Source: Candidatus Scatomorpha stercorigallinarum
GTDB taxonomy: Bacteria > Bacillota_A > Clostridia > Oscillospirales > Oscillospiraceae
DNA length: 19,529 nt
Direction of reading: 5' to 3'
Assembly (NCBI GenBank): GCA_018713375.1
Contig: DVOV01000034.1
Coordinates: 1-19,529 of the forward strand
Position 1 is the first letter of the stretch, and each line of letters starts with the position of its first letter. Under the pieces are notes generated by a model. It did no database searches and was not told the origin of the DNA. It was given only the letters and a program-made list of their open reading frames with translations. Below are positions 1 through 8,080 of the stretch, piece by piece. A program made the position numbers and the translations under genes.

Positions 1-1491
1 GTCGAGTTCGACTACTCCACCGTCCACGCCATAAAGACGATAAGGGCGCACGGCTACGAGGCCATAATCATCAACAACAACCCGGAGACCGTCTCCACAG
101 ACTACACGACCAGCGATAAGCTCTATTTCGAGCCCCTCACGGTCGAGGACGTCATGAACATCATCGAGCTGGAAAAGCCCCTCGGCGTCATCGCCACACT
201 CGGCGGGCAGACGGCCATAAACCTCGCCCCGCCGCTCATGGAGCGCGGAGTGAAGCTGATAGGCACGGACTGCGAGGCCATCGAGCGCGCGGAAAACCGC
301 GACCTCTTTGAAAAGCTGCTCGAGGAGCTGCACATCCCGCAGCCGCAGGGCCGCGCGGTGACGGACATAGAGTCCGGCGTCCGCGCCGCCGCGGAAATCG
401 GCTACCCCGTCCTCGTCCGCCCGAGCTTCGTGCTCGGCGGCAGGGCCATGCAGATAGTCCCGGACGAGACCTCTCTCCGCCGCTATCTCGGCGAGGCCGT
501 CAGGATAGACGAAAAGCAGCCCGTGCTCGTGGACCGCTACATCGCCGGCCGCGAGTGCGAGGTGGACGCGGTGTGCGACGGCGTGAACGTCTTTGTCCCC
601 GGCATAATGGAGCATGTGGAGCGCACGGGCGTCCACTCCGGCGACAGCATCAGCGTCTATCCGCCCATGAGCCTCTCCGAGGGCGTGAAGGCCACGATCC
701 TTGACTACACCCGCCGCCTCGGCCTCGGGATAGGCATAGTCGGGCTCTACAACATCCAGTTCATCGTCGACAGGGACGAGAACGTGTTCATCATCGAGGT
801 CAATCCCCGCTCGAGCCGCACCGTGCCCTTCATCTCCAAGGCCACGGGCTACAGCCTGGCCGACATCGGCACGCTCGCCATGCTGGGCGTTTCCCTCCGC
901 GAACAGGGCATCACCGCGGAGCTCGCGCCGGAGAGCGGCAGGCACTATGTAAAGGCCCCGGCCTTCTCCTTCAGCAAGCTCTCTGGGCTGGACGCCTATC
1001 TCTCCCCCGAAATGAAGTCCACCGGCGAGGCCATCGGCTATGACAACGCCCTGAACCGCGCGCTCTACAAGGCGCTGCAGGCCTCCGGGATGAACGTGGC
1101 CAACGCCGGCACCGTGTTCGTCACCATCGCCGACTGCGACAAGGAAGAGGCACTGCCGCTCATCCGCCGCTTCTACGACCTCGGCTTCAACATCGAGGCC
1201 ACGGAGGGCACGGCGAAGTTCCTCAAGAGCCACGGCATCCGCACCCGCTCGAAGAAAAAGCTAAGCGAGGGCTCCACGGAAATCCTCGACTCCATACGCC
1301 TCGGCTATGTCAGCTATGTCATCAACACGCGCGACCTCTCCAGCCCGATAAGCCACTCGGACGGCTATGAGATACGCCGCTGCGCGGTGGACAACAACGT
1401 CAGCATCTTCACCAGCCTGGACACCGTGCGCGTGCTGCTGGATGTGCTCGAGGAGATCACCATCAAGGTCTCCACCATAGACCTCGCATGA
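1..1491 (+). CDS. carB: Carbamoyl-phosphate synthase large subunit, C-terminal part (5' end outside window)
   Basis: The reading frame is open from base 1, so about the N-terminal half of the protein is missing and 496 residues remain. The enzyme makes carbamoyl phosphate from bicarbonate, ammonia (from glutamine) and two ATP, the first step of pyrimidine and arginine synthesis. The fragment opens with VEFDYSTVHAIKTIR, which in this family begins the second (carbamate-phosphorylating) half. An ATP-grasp domain follows, with the metal/ATP residues E266 and N268 (fragment numbering) in EVNPRSSRT. The last ~130 residues are the MGS-like allosteric domain, where nucleotides or ornithine bind in known homologues. 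The stop codon overlaps the pyrK start (ATGA, 1488-1491), so this copy belongs to the pyrimidine operon. The small subunit carA is not visible and may lie upstream. Confidence 0.97.
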   Translation, partial: VEFDYSTVHAIKTIRAHGYEAIIINNNPETVSTDYTTSDKLYFEPLTVEDVMNIIELEKPLGVIATLGGQTAINLAPPLMERGVKLIGTDCEAIERAENRDLFEKLLEELHIPQPQGRAVTDIESGVRAAAEIGYPVLVRPSFVLGGRAMQIVPDETSLRRYLGEAVRIDEKQPVLVDRYIAGRECEVDAVCDGVNVFVPGIMEHVERTGVHSGDSISVYPPMSLSEGVKATILDYTRRLGLGIGIVGLYNIQFIVDRDENVFIIEVNPRSSRTVPFISKATGYSLADIGTLAMLGVSLREQGITAELAPESGRHYVKAPAFSFSKLSGLDAYLSPEMKSTGEAIGYDNALNRALYKALQASGMNVANAGTVFVTIADCDKEEALPLIRRFYDLGFNIEATEGTAKFLKSHGIRTRSKKKLSEGSTEILDSIRLGYVSYVINTRDLSSPISHSDGYEIRRCAVDNNVSIFTSLDTVRVLLDVLEEITIKVSTIDLA

Positions 1492-2234
1492 AGAAGGGCA
1501 TTTTTACGCTGGTAAACAGCGAGGAGCTGCTCCCCGGCTACCGCCGGCTGACGCTGGCCGGGGATACGGGGCCGCTGCGGCCCGGGCAGTTCGCCGAAGT
1601 GTCCGTGCCGGGCTATTTCCTGCGCCGGCCCTTCTCCGTGGCGGACAACGGCGAGGGCTGGCTGCGCATCGCCGTGCGCGTGGCCGGCGCGGGCACCGCG
1701 GCGCTCAACGCCCTCGCCCCCGGCGCGGAGCTGGATGTGCTCTGCGGCCTGGGCAACGGCTTCGACCTCAGTTCCGCCGGCAGCCGCGCGCTGCTTGTGG
1801 GCGGCGGGAGCGGCATCCCCGCGCTCTACACGGCCTGCCGCGAGCTTATCGCCTCCGGTGTGGAGGTGCGCGCCGCGCTGGGCTTCAACACGGCCGCGCA
1901 GGCCATCTATACCGAAAAATTCGCCGCCCTCGGCGCGGATGTGGAGGTGTACACTGCCGACGGCTCGCTCGGCCGCAGCGGCTTCGTCACCGCCGCGCTC
2001 GCGGATTTCGAGTACACGAGCGTCTACGCCTGCGGGCCGGTGCCCATGCTGCGGCGGGTGGACGAGCTGGCCCTCTCGCCGGCCCAGTTCTCGCTGGAAG
2101 CGCGCATGGGCTGCGGCTTTGGGGCCTGCATGGGCTGCACGGTGGAGACTGTGGCCGGCCCGAAACGGGTCTGTAAGGACGGGCCGGTTTTCCGCTCCGG
2201 CGAGCTCGTCTGGAGCTCCGTGGCCGGGGCCTGA
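1488..2234 (+). CDS. pyrK: Dihydroorotate dehydrogenase B, electron-transfer subunit
   Basis: This 248-residue protein passes electrons from the PyrD flavin to NAD+ through FAD and a [2Fe-2S] cluster, in a cytosolic PyrD2-PyrK2 complex. The N-terminal half is a ferredoxin-reductase-like FAD barrel with the RRPFS flavin motif near residue 45. The middle is an NAD-binding fold with a GGGSGIPALY loop, followed later by the YACGPVPML motif. The C terminus holds the cluster ligands C209, C214, C217 and C229 (pattern CGFGACMGC, then C after 11 residues), exactly the family arrangement. The start overlaps the carB stop by four bases, indicating translational coupling. pyrD follows after 16 bases, as expected for obligate partners. 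All key residues are present. Confidence 0.96.
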   Translation: MKKGIFTLVNSEELLPGYRRLTLAGDTGPLRPGQFAEVSVPGYFLRRPFSVADNGEGWLRIAVRVAGAGTAALNALAPGAELDVLCGLGNGFDLSSAGSRALLVGGGSGIPALYTACRELIASGVEVRAALGFNTAAQAIYTEKFAALGADVEVYTADGSLGRSGFVTAALADFEYTSVYACGPVPMLRRVDELALSPAQFSLEARMGCGFGACMGCTVETVAGPKRVCKDGPVFRSGELVWSSVAGA

Positions 2235-2236
2235 GC

Positions 2237-2244
2237 AAGGAGGG
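2237..2244 (+). promoter_or_regulatory. Ribosome binding site deciding the pyrD start
   Basis: AAGGAGGG lies six bases before the ATG at 2251 and just after the pyrK stop. The same frame is open far upstream, inside pyrK, but only this ATG has a Shine-Dalgarno site and gives a normal PyrD N terminus. Confidence 0.85.
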
Positions 2245-2250
2245 ACGCAT

Positions 2251-3165
2251 ATGGACACCAGAGTCCCGCTCTGCGGGATCGAACTGAAAAACCCCATAAT
2301 CCCCGCCTCCGGCACCTTCGGCTACGGCCGGGAGTTCGCCGAAATATACGACCTGAACTGCCTCGGCAGCTTCTGCATGAAGGGCACCACCGCCGCTGCC
2401 CGCTACGGGAACGCCGCGCCGCGCATTGCGGAGGCCCCGTCCGGCCTGCTCAACAGCGTGGGGCTGCAAAACCCGGGCGTGGACGCCGTCATCGAGCGCG
2501 AGCTGCCGAACGTCGCGCGCATCTTCCACGGCCCGGTGATGGCCAACGTCTGCGGCTTTTCCGTGGACGAATATGTGCGCGTGGCGGCGAAGTTCGACGC
2601 CCAGCCGCAGGTCGGCTGGCTGGAGATCAACGTCAGCTGCCCCAACGTGCACGGCGGCGGCATGGGCTTCGGGACCACCTGCGAGGGGGCGGCGGAGGTC
2701 ACGTGCGCCGTCAAACAGGCGGTGAAAAAGCCCGTCATCGTCAAGCTCACGCCCAACGTGACGGACATTGCCGCCATCGCCCGCGCCTGCGAAGACGCGG
2801 GGGCGGACGGCATATCGCTCATCAACACCGTACTCGCCATGCGGCTCGACCTGCGCACGCGGCGGCCCATCCTGGCCAACGTCACGGGCGGGCTCTCCGG
2901 CGCGGCGGTGTTCCCGCTGGCCGTGCGCATGGTGTGGCAGGTGTACGAGGCCGTGGGCATACCCATCGTCGGCATGGGCGGCGTCTCGCGCGCGGAGGAC
3001 GTGCTCGAGCTGATGCTCGCCGGCGCCACGGCCGTCGGCGTGGGCGCGGCCAACCTGGCCGACCCCTTCGCCTCGAAGGACATCGCCGGGGGCCTTCCTG
3101 CGGCGATGGAAAAGTACGGGATAGAGAATTTAGTTGACATAATAGGAGGAGCACACAATGGCTAA
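2251..3165 (+). CDS. pyrD: Dihydroorotate dehydrogenase B (NAD+), catalytic subunit
   Basis: This 304-residue class 1B enzyme oxidises dihydroorotate to orotate using FMN and hands the electrons to PyrK. It is a single TIM barrel of the usual length. The catalytic base is C130 in EINVSCPNVHGGG; cysteine is typical of class 1 and serine of class 2. Substrate and FMN motifs are visible: LLNSVGLQNPG near residue 66, VIVKLTPNV mid-protein, and the C-terminal phosphate-binding GMGGVSRAEDVLE and GATAVGVGAANL. Its close coupling with pyrK supports the 1B (NAD-linked) assignment over fumarate- or quinone-linked forms. The 3' end overlaps pyrF by eight bases, with the pyrF Shine-Dalgarno site AGGAGG (3144-3149) inside it. 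Confidence 0.97.
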   Translation: MDTRVPLCGIELKNPIIPASGTFGYGREFAEIYDLNCLGSFCMKGTTAAARYGNAAPRIAEAPSGLLNSVGLQNPGVDAVIERELPNVARIFHGPVMANVCGFSVDEYVRVAAKFDAQPQVGWLEINVSCPNVHGGGMGFGTTCEGAAEVTCAVKQAVKKPVIVKLTPNVTDIAAIARACEDAGADGISLINTVLAMRLDLRTRRPILANVTGGLSGAAVFPLAVRMVWQVYEAVGIPIVGMGGVSRAEDVLELMLAGATAVGVGAANLADPFASKDIAGGLPAAMEKYGIENLVDIIGGAHNG

Positions 3166-3868
3166 GGACGTTATCATCGCCCTCGACTTCCCCGACCGGG
3201 AACGGACGCTGGGCTTCCTGGACCGCTTCGACGGCGAGCGCCCCTGGGTAAAGATCGGCATGGAGCTCTTTTACGCCGCGGGCCCCGGCATCGTCCGCGA
3301 GATAAAGGAGCGCGGGCACAAAATATTCCTCGACCTCAAGCTCTGCGACATCCCCAACACCGTGCGCGGGGCGATGCGCTCGCTGAGCGCGCTCGGAGTT
3401 GACATAATCAACCTACACGCCTTCGGCACGGCGGACATGATGCGCGCCGCGCTGGAGGGGCTGACGCTGCCGGACGGCACGCGGGAGACGAAGCTCATCG
3501 CCGTCACCATCCTCACCTCCACCAGCGAGGAGACGCTGCACCGCGAGCTCTGCATCGAAAAGCCGCTCTCTGAGACGGTCATGCTCTACGCCGAAAACGC
3601 CCGCGCCGCGGGGCTGGACGGCGTTGTCTGCTCCCCGCTGGAGGCGGGCGAGGTACACGCGCGCTGCGGGGCGGATTTCCTCACCGTCACGCCCGGCGTG
3701 CGCTTCGCCGGAGGCGAAAAGGGCGACCAGGTGCGCGTGACGACCCCGGAGCGGGCGCGCGAGCTGGGCAGCGACTACATCGTCGTCGGCCGCCCCATCA
3801 CCGGCGCGGAGGACCCCGTGGCAGCCTGGAAACGGGCGCGCGCAGAATTCCTGGGAGGTAACGACTGA
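3158..3868 (+). CDS. pyrF: Orotidine 5'-phosphate decarboxylase
   Basis: This cytosolic enzyme decarboxylates OMP to UMP, the last step of the pathway. The protein is 236 residues, the usual size for the short (group I) form. The catalytic charge network is the family signature DLKLCDIPNT, giving D59, K61 and D64. The N-terminal IIALDF strand and the C-terminal phosphate-binding strand SDYIVVGRPIT are both in place, along with TPGVRF before it. Translation is coupled on both sides. The start lies eight bases inside pyrD, and the stop shares its last base with the pyrE start codon (TGATG at 3866-3870). No residues are missing and there is no sign of a fusion with pyrE, which some organisms have. 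Confidence 0.97.
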   Translation: MAKDVIIALDFPDRERTLGFLDRFDGERPWVKIGMELFYAAGPGIVREIKERGHKIFLDLKLCDIPNTVRGAMRSLSALGVDIINLHAFGTADMMRAALEGLTLPDGTRETKLIAVTILTSTSEETLHRELCIEKPLSETVMLYAENARAAGLDGVVCSPLEAGEVHARCGADFLTVTPGVRFAGGEKGDQVRVTTPERARELGSDYIVVGRPITGAEDPVAAWKRARAEFLGGND

Positions 3869-4509
3869 TGGAAAAATACGATGTTTCCCGCGCCCTGCTG
3901 AGCATCGGCGCGGTGTTCCTGCGGCCTGACGAGCCCTTCACCTGGGCCAGCGGCATCAAGAGCCCCATCTACTGCGACAACCGCCTCATCCTCACCGCGC
4001 CCGCGGTGCGCGACGGCGTGGAAAACGCGCTCGCGGAGATGATCGCGCGCGAATTCCCCGGCGCGGAGGCGCTGATGGGCACGGCCACGGCCGGCATCGC
4101 CCACGCGGCCATCGCCGCCCATATCCTCGGCCTGCCCATGGGCTACGTGCGCTCCAGCGCCAAGGACCACGGCCGCCAGAACCGCATCGAGGGCCGGCTG
4201 CTCCCCGGCGAGCGTGTCGTGGTGGTGGAGGACCTCATCTCCACCGGCGGCAGCGCGCTGGAGGCCGTGGAGGCCCTGCGCGAAGCGGGGGCGGAGGTGC
4301 TGGGCATCGCCGCGCTCTTCACCTACGGCATGGAAAAGGGCAAAAAGCGCCTGGCCGAGCACGGCGTGCGCGCCGTGTGCCTGACGAACTTCGACGAGGT
4401 CGTCGCCGCCGCCGCGGCGGACGGGGCCTTCCCGGCGAGCTACGTGCCCGCGCTGACGGCCTTCCGCGACCACCCGGACGACGGGAGCTGGATGGAGGCG
4501 CTGAAATGA
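3868..4509 (+). CDS. pyrE: Orotate phosphoribosyltransferase
   Basis: This enzyme joins orotate to PRPP, giving OMP for PyrF. It has 213 residues, typical for bacterial PyrE, and is expected to work as a cytosolic dimer. The PRPP-binding loop [14 protein letters not shown] is at residues 117-130. The flexible catalytic loop [11 protein letters not shown] is at 99-109. The N-terminal hood contains [16 protein letters not shown], the orotate-contacting region. The start codon ATG shares one base with the pyrF stop and follows the Shine-Dalgarno-like GGGAGG at 3853-3858. The 3' end overlaps pyrB by four bases. The last ten or so residues are rich in D and W and look like an ordinary variable tail. 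Confidence 0.96.
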   Translation: MEKYDVSRALLSIGAVFLRPDEPFTWASGIKSPIYCDNRLILTAPAVRDGVENALAEMIAREFPGAEALMGTATAGIAHAAIAAHILGLPMGYVRSSAKDHGRQNRIEGRLLPGERVVVVEDLISTGGSALEAVEALREAGAEVLGIAALFTYGMEKGKKRLAEHGVRAVCLTNFDEVVAAAAADGAFPASYVPALTAFRDHPDDGSWMEALK

Positions 4510-5426
4510 GGCACCTCATCGACATCCGCGACCTCTCCCCGGCGGAGATCGCGGAGATCCTCGACCGCGCGGACGACATCATCGCCCACCCGGACGACTA
4601 CCGCGAGAGCTGCCGCTATAAAAAGCTCGCCACGCTCTTTTTCGAGCCCAGCACGCGCACGCGCCTCTCCTTCGAGGCGGCGATGATGGAGCTGGGCGGG
4701 AACGTGCTGGGCTTTTCGGAGGCTGCCAGCTCCTCGGCCAGCAAGGGCGAGAGCGTTTCCGACACGGTGCGCGTCGTCGGCTGCTATGCCGACATCATCG
4801 CCATGCGCCACCCCAAGGAGGGCGCGCCGCTGGCCGCCTCGCTCTGCTCCACCGTGCCCATCATCAACGCCGGCGACGGCGGGCACAACCACCCCACGCA
4901 GACGCTCACCGACCTGCTGACCATCCGCCGCGAGCGCGGCTCGCTGGACGGCTTCACCATCGGCCTCTGCGGCGACCTCAAGTTCGGCCGCACGGTGCAC
5001 TCGCTCATCGCCGCCCTGACGCGCTGCGAGGGCGTGAAGTTCGTCTGCATCTCCCCCGAGGAGCTGCGCCTGCCCAGCTATGTGAAGCAGGACGTGCTGG
5101 CCAGGAGCGGCTGCGAATATCACGAATCGCGCGACCTGGCGGAGGTGCTGCCGGAGCTGGACGTGCTCTATATGACCCGCGTACAGCGCGAGCGCTTCTT
5201 CAACGAGGAGGACTACCTGCGGCTGAAGGACTGCTATATCCTCACGCCGGAGAAGCTCGCCGGGGCGAAGCGCGGCATGGCCATCCTGCACCCGCTGCCG
5301 CGCGTGAACGAAATCGACACCGCGATAGACGCCGACCCGCGGGCCTGTTATTTCCGCCAGGCGCTCTGCGGCAAATACGTGCGCATGGCGCTGATACTGA
5401 AACTGCTGGAGGAGGCTGGGAAATGA
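4506..5426 (+). CDS. pyrB: Aspartate carbamoyltransferase, catalytic subunit
   Basis: This 306-residue enzyme condenses carbamoyl phosphate with aspartate to give carbamoyl aspartate, the committed step of pyrimidine synthesis. The carbamoyl-phosphate site [13 protein letters not shown] has S49, T50, R51, T52 and R53. The later motifs GHNHPTQTL, the aspartate-domain MTRVQRERF and HPLPRVNEI are all present. The frame is open upstream of 4506, but this ATG is chosen because GGAGG (4494-4498) precedes it by seven bases, it makes the usual ATGA overlap with pyrE, and the N terminus then matches the family length. The gene for the regulatory chain follows at once, so the enzyme is probably the allosteric catalytic/regulatory type rather than a lone trimer. 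Confidence 0.97.
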   Translation: MRHLIDIRDLSPAEIAEILDRADDIIAHPDDYRESCRYKKLATLFFEPSTRTRLSFEAAMMELGGNVLGFSEAASSSASKGESVSDTVRVVGCYADIIAMRHPKEGAPLAASLCSTVPIINAGDGGHNHPTQTLTDLLTIRRERGSLDGFTIGLCGDLKFGRTVHSLIAALTRCEGVKFVCISPEELRLPSYVKQDVLARSGCEYHESRDLAEVLPELDVLYMTRVQRERFFNEEDYLRLKDCYILTPEKLAGAKRGMAILHPLPRVNEIDTAIDADPRACYFRQALCGKYVRMALILKLLEEAGK

Positions 5427-5842
5427 ACATCGACTCGATAAAAAACGGCCTCGTCATCGACCACATCCGCTCCGGCGGGGCGATGCGCATCTACGACCTG
5501 CTGGGCCTGGGCTCGCTGGACTGCACCGTGGCCATCATCAAGAACGCCCAGAGCGGCAAGATGGGCCGCAAGGACATCATCAAGATCGACACCGTGACGG
5601 ATATCGACCTGGACGTGCTGGGCTATGTCGATCCCGGCATCACCGTCAACGTCATCCGCGGCGGCGAGCTGGTGGAAAAGAAGAACCTCACCCTCCCCGA
5701 GCGGCTGGAAAATGTGCTCCGGTGCAAGAACCCGCGCTGCATCACCTCTGTGGAGCCGGGGCTCAAGCAGGTGTTCTTCCTCTCCGACCGCGAGCGCAAG
5801 ACCTACCGCTGCCTCTACTGCGAGGCCAAGGCCGAGCGCTGA
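5423..5842 (+). CDS. pyrI: Aspartate carbamoyltransferase, regulatory subunit
   Basis: This 139-residue chain binds nucleotide effectors and links catalytic trimers of PyrB into the allosteric holoenzyme. The N-terminal two-thirds is the nucleotide-binding domain, with the [10 protein letters not shown] start and the conserved [10 protein letters not shown] stretch. The C-terminal zinc domain has all four ligands: C101, C106, C130 and C133 (CKNPRC, then CLYC). It overlaps the pyrB stop by four bases, which fits production in equal amounts with PyrB. It is the last pyrimidine gene. No obvious terminator follows, so read-through into ilvA is possible. The protein is slightly shorter than the E. 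coli one (about 150 residues) but complete. Confidence 0.96.
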   Translation: MNIDSIKNGLVIDHIRSGGAMRIYDLLGLGSLDCTVAIIKNAQSGKMGRKDIIKIDTVTDIDLDVLGYVDPGITVNVIRGGELVEKKNLTLPERLENVLRCKNPRCITSVEPGLKQVFFLSDRERKTYRCLYCEAKAER

Positions 5843-5865
5843 ACGGGGGAATTTTGCCAAACGCC

Positions 5866-5894
5866 TTGCCGCGGCGCGGCACGTATAGTATAAT
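5866..5894 (+). promoter_or_regulatory. Sigma-70-type promoter for ilvA
   Basis: The -35 box TTGCCG (5866-5871) and a perfect -10 box TATAAT (5889-5894) are separated by 17 bases. Transcription would start near 5901, giving a leader of only about 23 bases. That is too short for a T-box or leader-peptide attenuator, both of which often control amino-acid genes in this phylum. The spacer contains a 6+6 base inverted repeat (5867-5881). Confidence 0.8.
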
Positions 5895-5909
5895 CATTGT
5901 ATCTGAATC

Positions 5910-5917
5910 AAGAGGTG
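5910..5917 (+). promoter_or_regulatory. Ribosome binding site deciding the ilvA start
   Basis: AAGAGGTG lies six bases before the ATG at 5924. An in-frame TTG at 5897 has no such site and sits at the predicted transcription start, so it is not used here. Confidence 0.75.
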
Positions 5918-5923
5918 ACTGTG

Positions 5924-7132
5924 ATGGCACTTACTCTCAGGGACTTTGAACGCGCGGCAAAGCGCATCTCCGGCATTATCCACGAGACCGACCTGGACTT
6001 CAGCTCCACTTTCTCCGCCCTCACCGGGGGCGAGGTCTGGCTGAAGTGCGAGAACCGGCAAAAGACCGGCTCATTCAAGATACGCGGCGCGGCCAACAAG
6101 ATCGGCGCCATGGTCGAGCGCGGCGAGGCCACGGCCGTCGTCGCCTCCTCCGCCGGCAACCACGCCCAGGGCGTGGCCTACGCCGCCACGCAAAACGGCA
6201 TCCCCTCCACCATCGTCATGCCCCGCGCCGCGCCCATCGCCAAGGTGCAGGCCACGGAGGGCTACGGCGCGCGCGTCGTGCTCTGCGGCGACTGCTACGA
6301 CGACGCCTACGCCCGCGCGATGGAGATCTGCGAGGAGGAGCACGCGACCTTCCTCCACCCCTTCAACGACTATGAGGTCATGGCCGGCCAGGGCACCATC
6401 GGCCTGGAGATACTCAGCCAGCTGCCGACGGTGGACACCGTCATCGTGCCCGTGGGCGGCGGCGGGCTGCTCGCCGGCGTCGCCACCTGCATCAAGCTCG
6501 CCAACCCGCGCGTGCGCGTGGTGGGCGTGCAGGCCGAGGGGGCGGACGCCGTGGTCCGCAGCTTCCGCGAAGGCCATCTGACGGCCAGCGACAGCATCTC
6601 CACCATCGCCGACGGCATCGCCGTCAAGGCCCCCGGCGACAAGACCGTGGAGCTCATCATGAAATACGCCGACGACATGGTCACTGTCTCCGACAACGAC
6701 ATCTCCGCCGCCATTTTGATGCTCATGGAGCGCACCAAGCAGGTGGTGGAGCCCTCCGGCGCGGCCAGCCTGGCCGCTGTCCTCAGTGGGCACGTGGACA
6801 TCCGCGACCGCAAGGCCGTGTGCCTGCTCTCCGGCGGCAACATCGACGTCAGCGTCATCCACCGCGTGGTGGAGCTGGGCCTCGTCTCCCGCCACAGGCG
6901 GCTTAAGTTCTTCGTGCGCCTGGCGGACACGCCGGGCAGCCTGATGCAGCTGCTGCAGGTGGTGGCCAACAGCAACGCCAACATCCTCACCATCAACCAC
7001 GACCGCATGAGCCTCACGCTCACGCCGGCGGAGATACTCGTCCACATCGGCTGTGAGGTGGGCGGGCAGCACCACGCCGACGCGGTCATCGAAAACCTCA
7101 AGGCCGCGGGCTACAGCCCGGTGCTGGAATGA
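5924..7132 (+). CDS. ilvA: Threonine ammonia-lyase (threonine dehydratase), PLP-dependent, with ACT domain
   Basis: This 402-residue cytosolic enzyme deaminates threonine to 2-oxobutanoate, which feeds isoleucine synthesis or threonine breakdown. The PLP lysine is K52 in TGSFKIRGA. The substrate loop SSAGNHAQG and the PLP-phosphate loop VPVGGGGLLAG are intact. A serine/threonine-dehydratase fold occupies about residues 1-320. The last ~75 residues form one ACT-like regulatory domain (KFFVRLADTPGSLMQLL onward). This short, single-ACT form is the common one in Clostridia. Sequence alone does not settle whether it is biosynthetic (isoleucine-inhibited) or catabolic (tdcB-like). It has its own promoter and heads a unit with prmA, whose start overlaps its stop by four bases. 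No other branched-chain genes are nearby. Confidence 0.93.
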   Translation: MALTLRDFERAAKRISGIIHETDLDFSSTFSALTGGEVWLKCENRQKTGSFKIRGAANKIGAMVERGEATAVVASSAGNHAQGVAYAATQNGIPSTIVMPRAAPIAKVQATEGYGARVVLCGDCYDDAYARAMEICEEEHATFLHPFNDYEVMAGQGTIGLEILSQLPTVDTVIVPVGGGGLLAGVATCIKLANPRVRVVGVQAEGADAVVRSFREGHLTASDSISTIADGIAVKAPGDKTVELIMKYADDMVTVSDNDISAAILMLMERTKQVVEPSGAASLAAVLSGHVDIRDRKAVCLLSGGNIDVSVIHRVVELGLVSRHRRLKFFVRLADTPGSLMQLLQVVANSNANILTINHDRMSLTLTPAEILVHIGCEVGGQHHADAVIENLKAAGYSPVLE

Positions 7133-8058
7133 GCCGCTGGATAGAGGCGGCGTTCAGCGCCGCGCCCGGGATGCTCGACGCGCTCTGCGACAAGCTGACG
7201 GAGCTGGGGGCCGGGGGGCTGGTCATCGAGGACGAGGCGGATTTCCGCCGCTTCCTCGAGGAAAACAGGCAGTACTGGGACTATGTCGACTCCGAGCTCG
7301 AGGAGCGCTACCGCGGCCTCTCCCGGGTCAAGGTCTATGTCAGCGACGACGGCGCCGGCCGCGCGCAGCTGGCCGCCTTTACCGAGGGCACGGGCCTGGA
7401 GCCCGTCACCGCCGTGGTGGACGAGGCCGACTGGCAGGACAACTGGAAAAAATACTACAAGCCCATCGAGATCGGCGAAACGCTGCTCGTCCTCCCCCGC
7501 TGGGAGCCGATCCCGGAGGAGAGCGAACGCAGGATACTGCGCCTCGACCCCGGCCTCGCCTTTGGCACCGGGGCGCACGCCACCACGCGCATGTGCCTGA
7601 AGGCGCTGGAAAAATACGCCGCGCCGGAGAAATTCGTGCTCGACCTCGGCTGCGGCAGCGGCATACTCGGCATCGGCGCGCTGGTGCTGGGCTGCGCCTA
7701 CTGCGCCGGCTGCGACGTGGACCCCAAGAGCCCCGACGCCGCGCTGGAAAACTCCCGCCTGAACGGCATCAACCCCGCCATTTACCACATGTACGTGGGC
7801 GACATCCTCGCCGACGCCGGGGTGCGCGCCGAGCTGGGCGAGGGCTATGACATCGTGCTCGCCAACATCGTCTCCGACGTCATCATCCCCCTTGCGCCCT
7901 ATGCGCGGGACTTCATGTCGCCGCGCGGCGTGTTCATCACCAGCGGCATCATCGAGGGCCGGCAGGACGAGGTCCGCGCCGCCCTGGAAAAAGCCGGCTT
8001 CAAGGTGATCGAGCACGAGAGCGAAGAGGGCTGGCACATGTTCGTGTGCACGAAGTGA
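7129..8058 (+). CDS. prmA: Ribosomal protein L11 methyltransferase
   Basis: This 309-residue SAM-dependent enzyme methylates lysines and the N terminus of ribosomal protein L11. An N-terminal substrate-recognition region of about 110 residues ends in the typical DWQDNWKKYYKP segment. The methyltransferase fold follows, with FGTGAHATT at 145-153, the SAM loop LDLGCGSGILG (D172, G174, G176, G178) and LANIV, the family's catalytic-site strand. It starts inside the ilvA stop (ATGA) without a clear Shine-Dalgarno site, so translation is probably coupled. In many Bacillota prmA lies behind dnaJ in the hrcA-grpE-dnaK-dnaJ cluster. Here it is about 9 kb upstream of hrcA in another transcription unit, which suggests rearrangement. 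Confidence 0.93.
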   Translation: MSRWIEAAFSAAPGMLDALCDKLTELGAGGLVIEDEADFRRFLEENRQYWDYVDSELEERYRGLSRVKVYVSDDGAGRAQLAAFTEGTGLEPVTAVVDEADWQDNWKKYYKPIEIGETLLVLPRWEPIPEESERRILRLDPGLAFGTGAHATTRMCLKALEKYAAPEKFVLDLGCGSGILGIGALVLGCAYCAGCDVDPKSPDAALENSRLNGINPAIYHMYVGDILADAGVRAELGEGYDIVLANIVSDVIIPLAPYARDFMSPRGVFITSGIIEGRQDEVRAALEKAGFKVIEHESEEGWHMFVCTK

Positions 8059-8080
8059 AGGCCGTGCCCCAGGTGATAAT

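Noticed and set aside
5843..5888. Hairpin after pyrI as a terminator
   Set aside because: The stem (5867-5881) is short and has no T-run after it.
5897..5923. Upstream TTG start for ilvA, adding nine residues
   Set aside because: It sits at the predicted transcription start and lacks a ribosome binding site; ATG 5924 has a good one.
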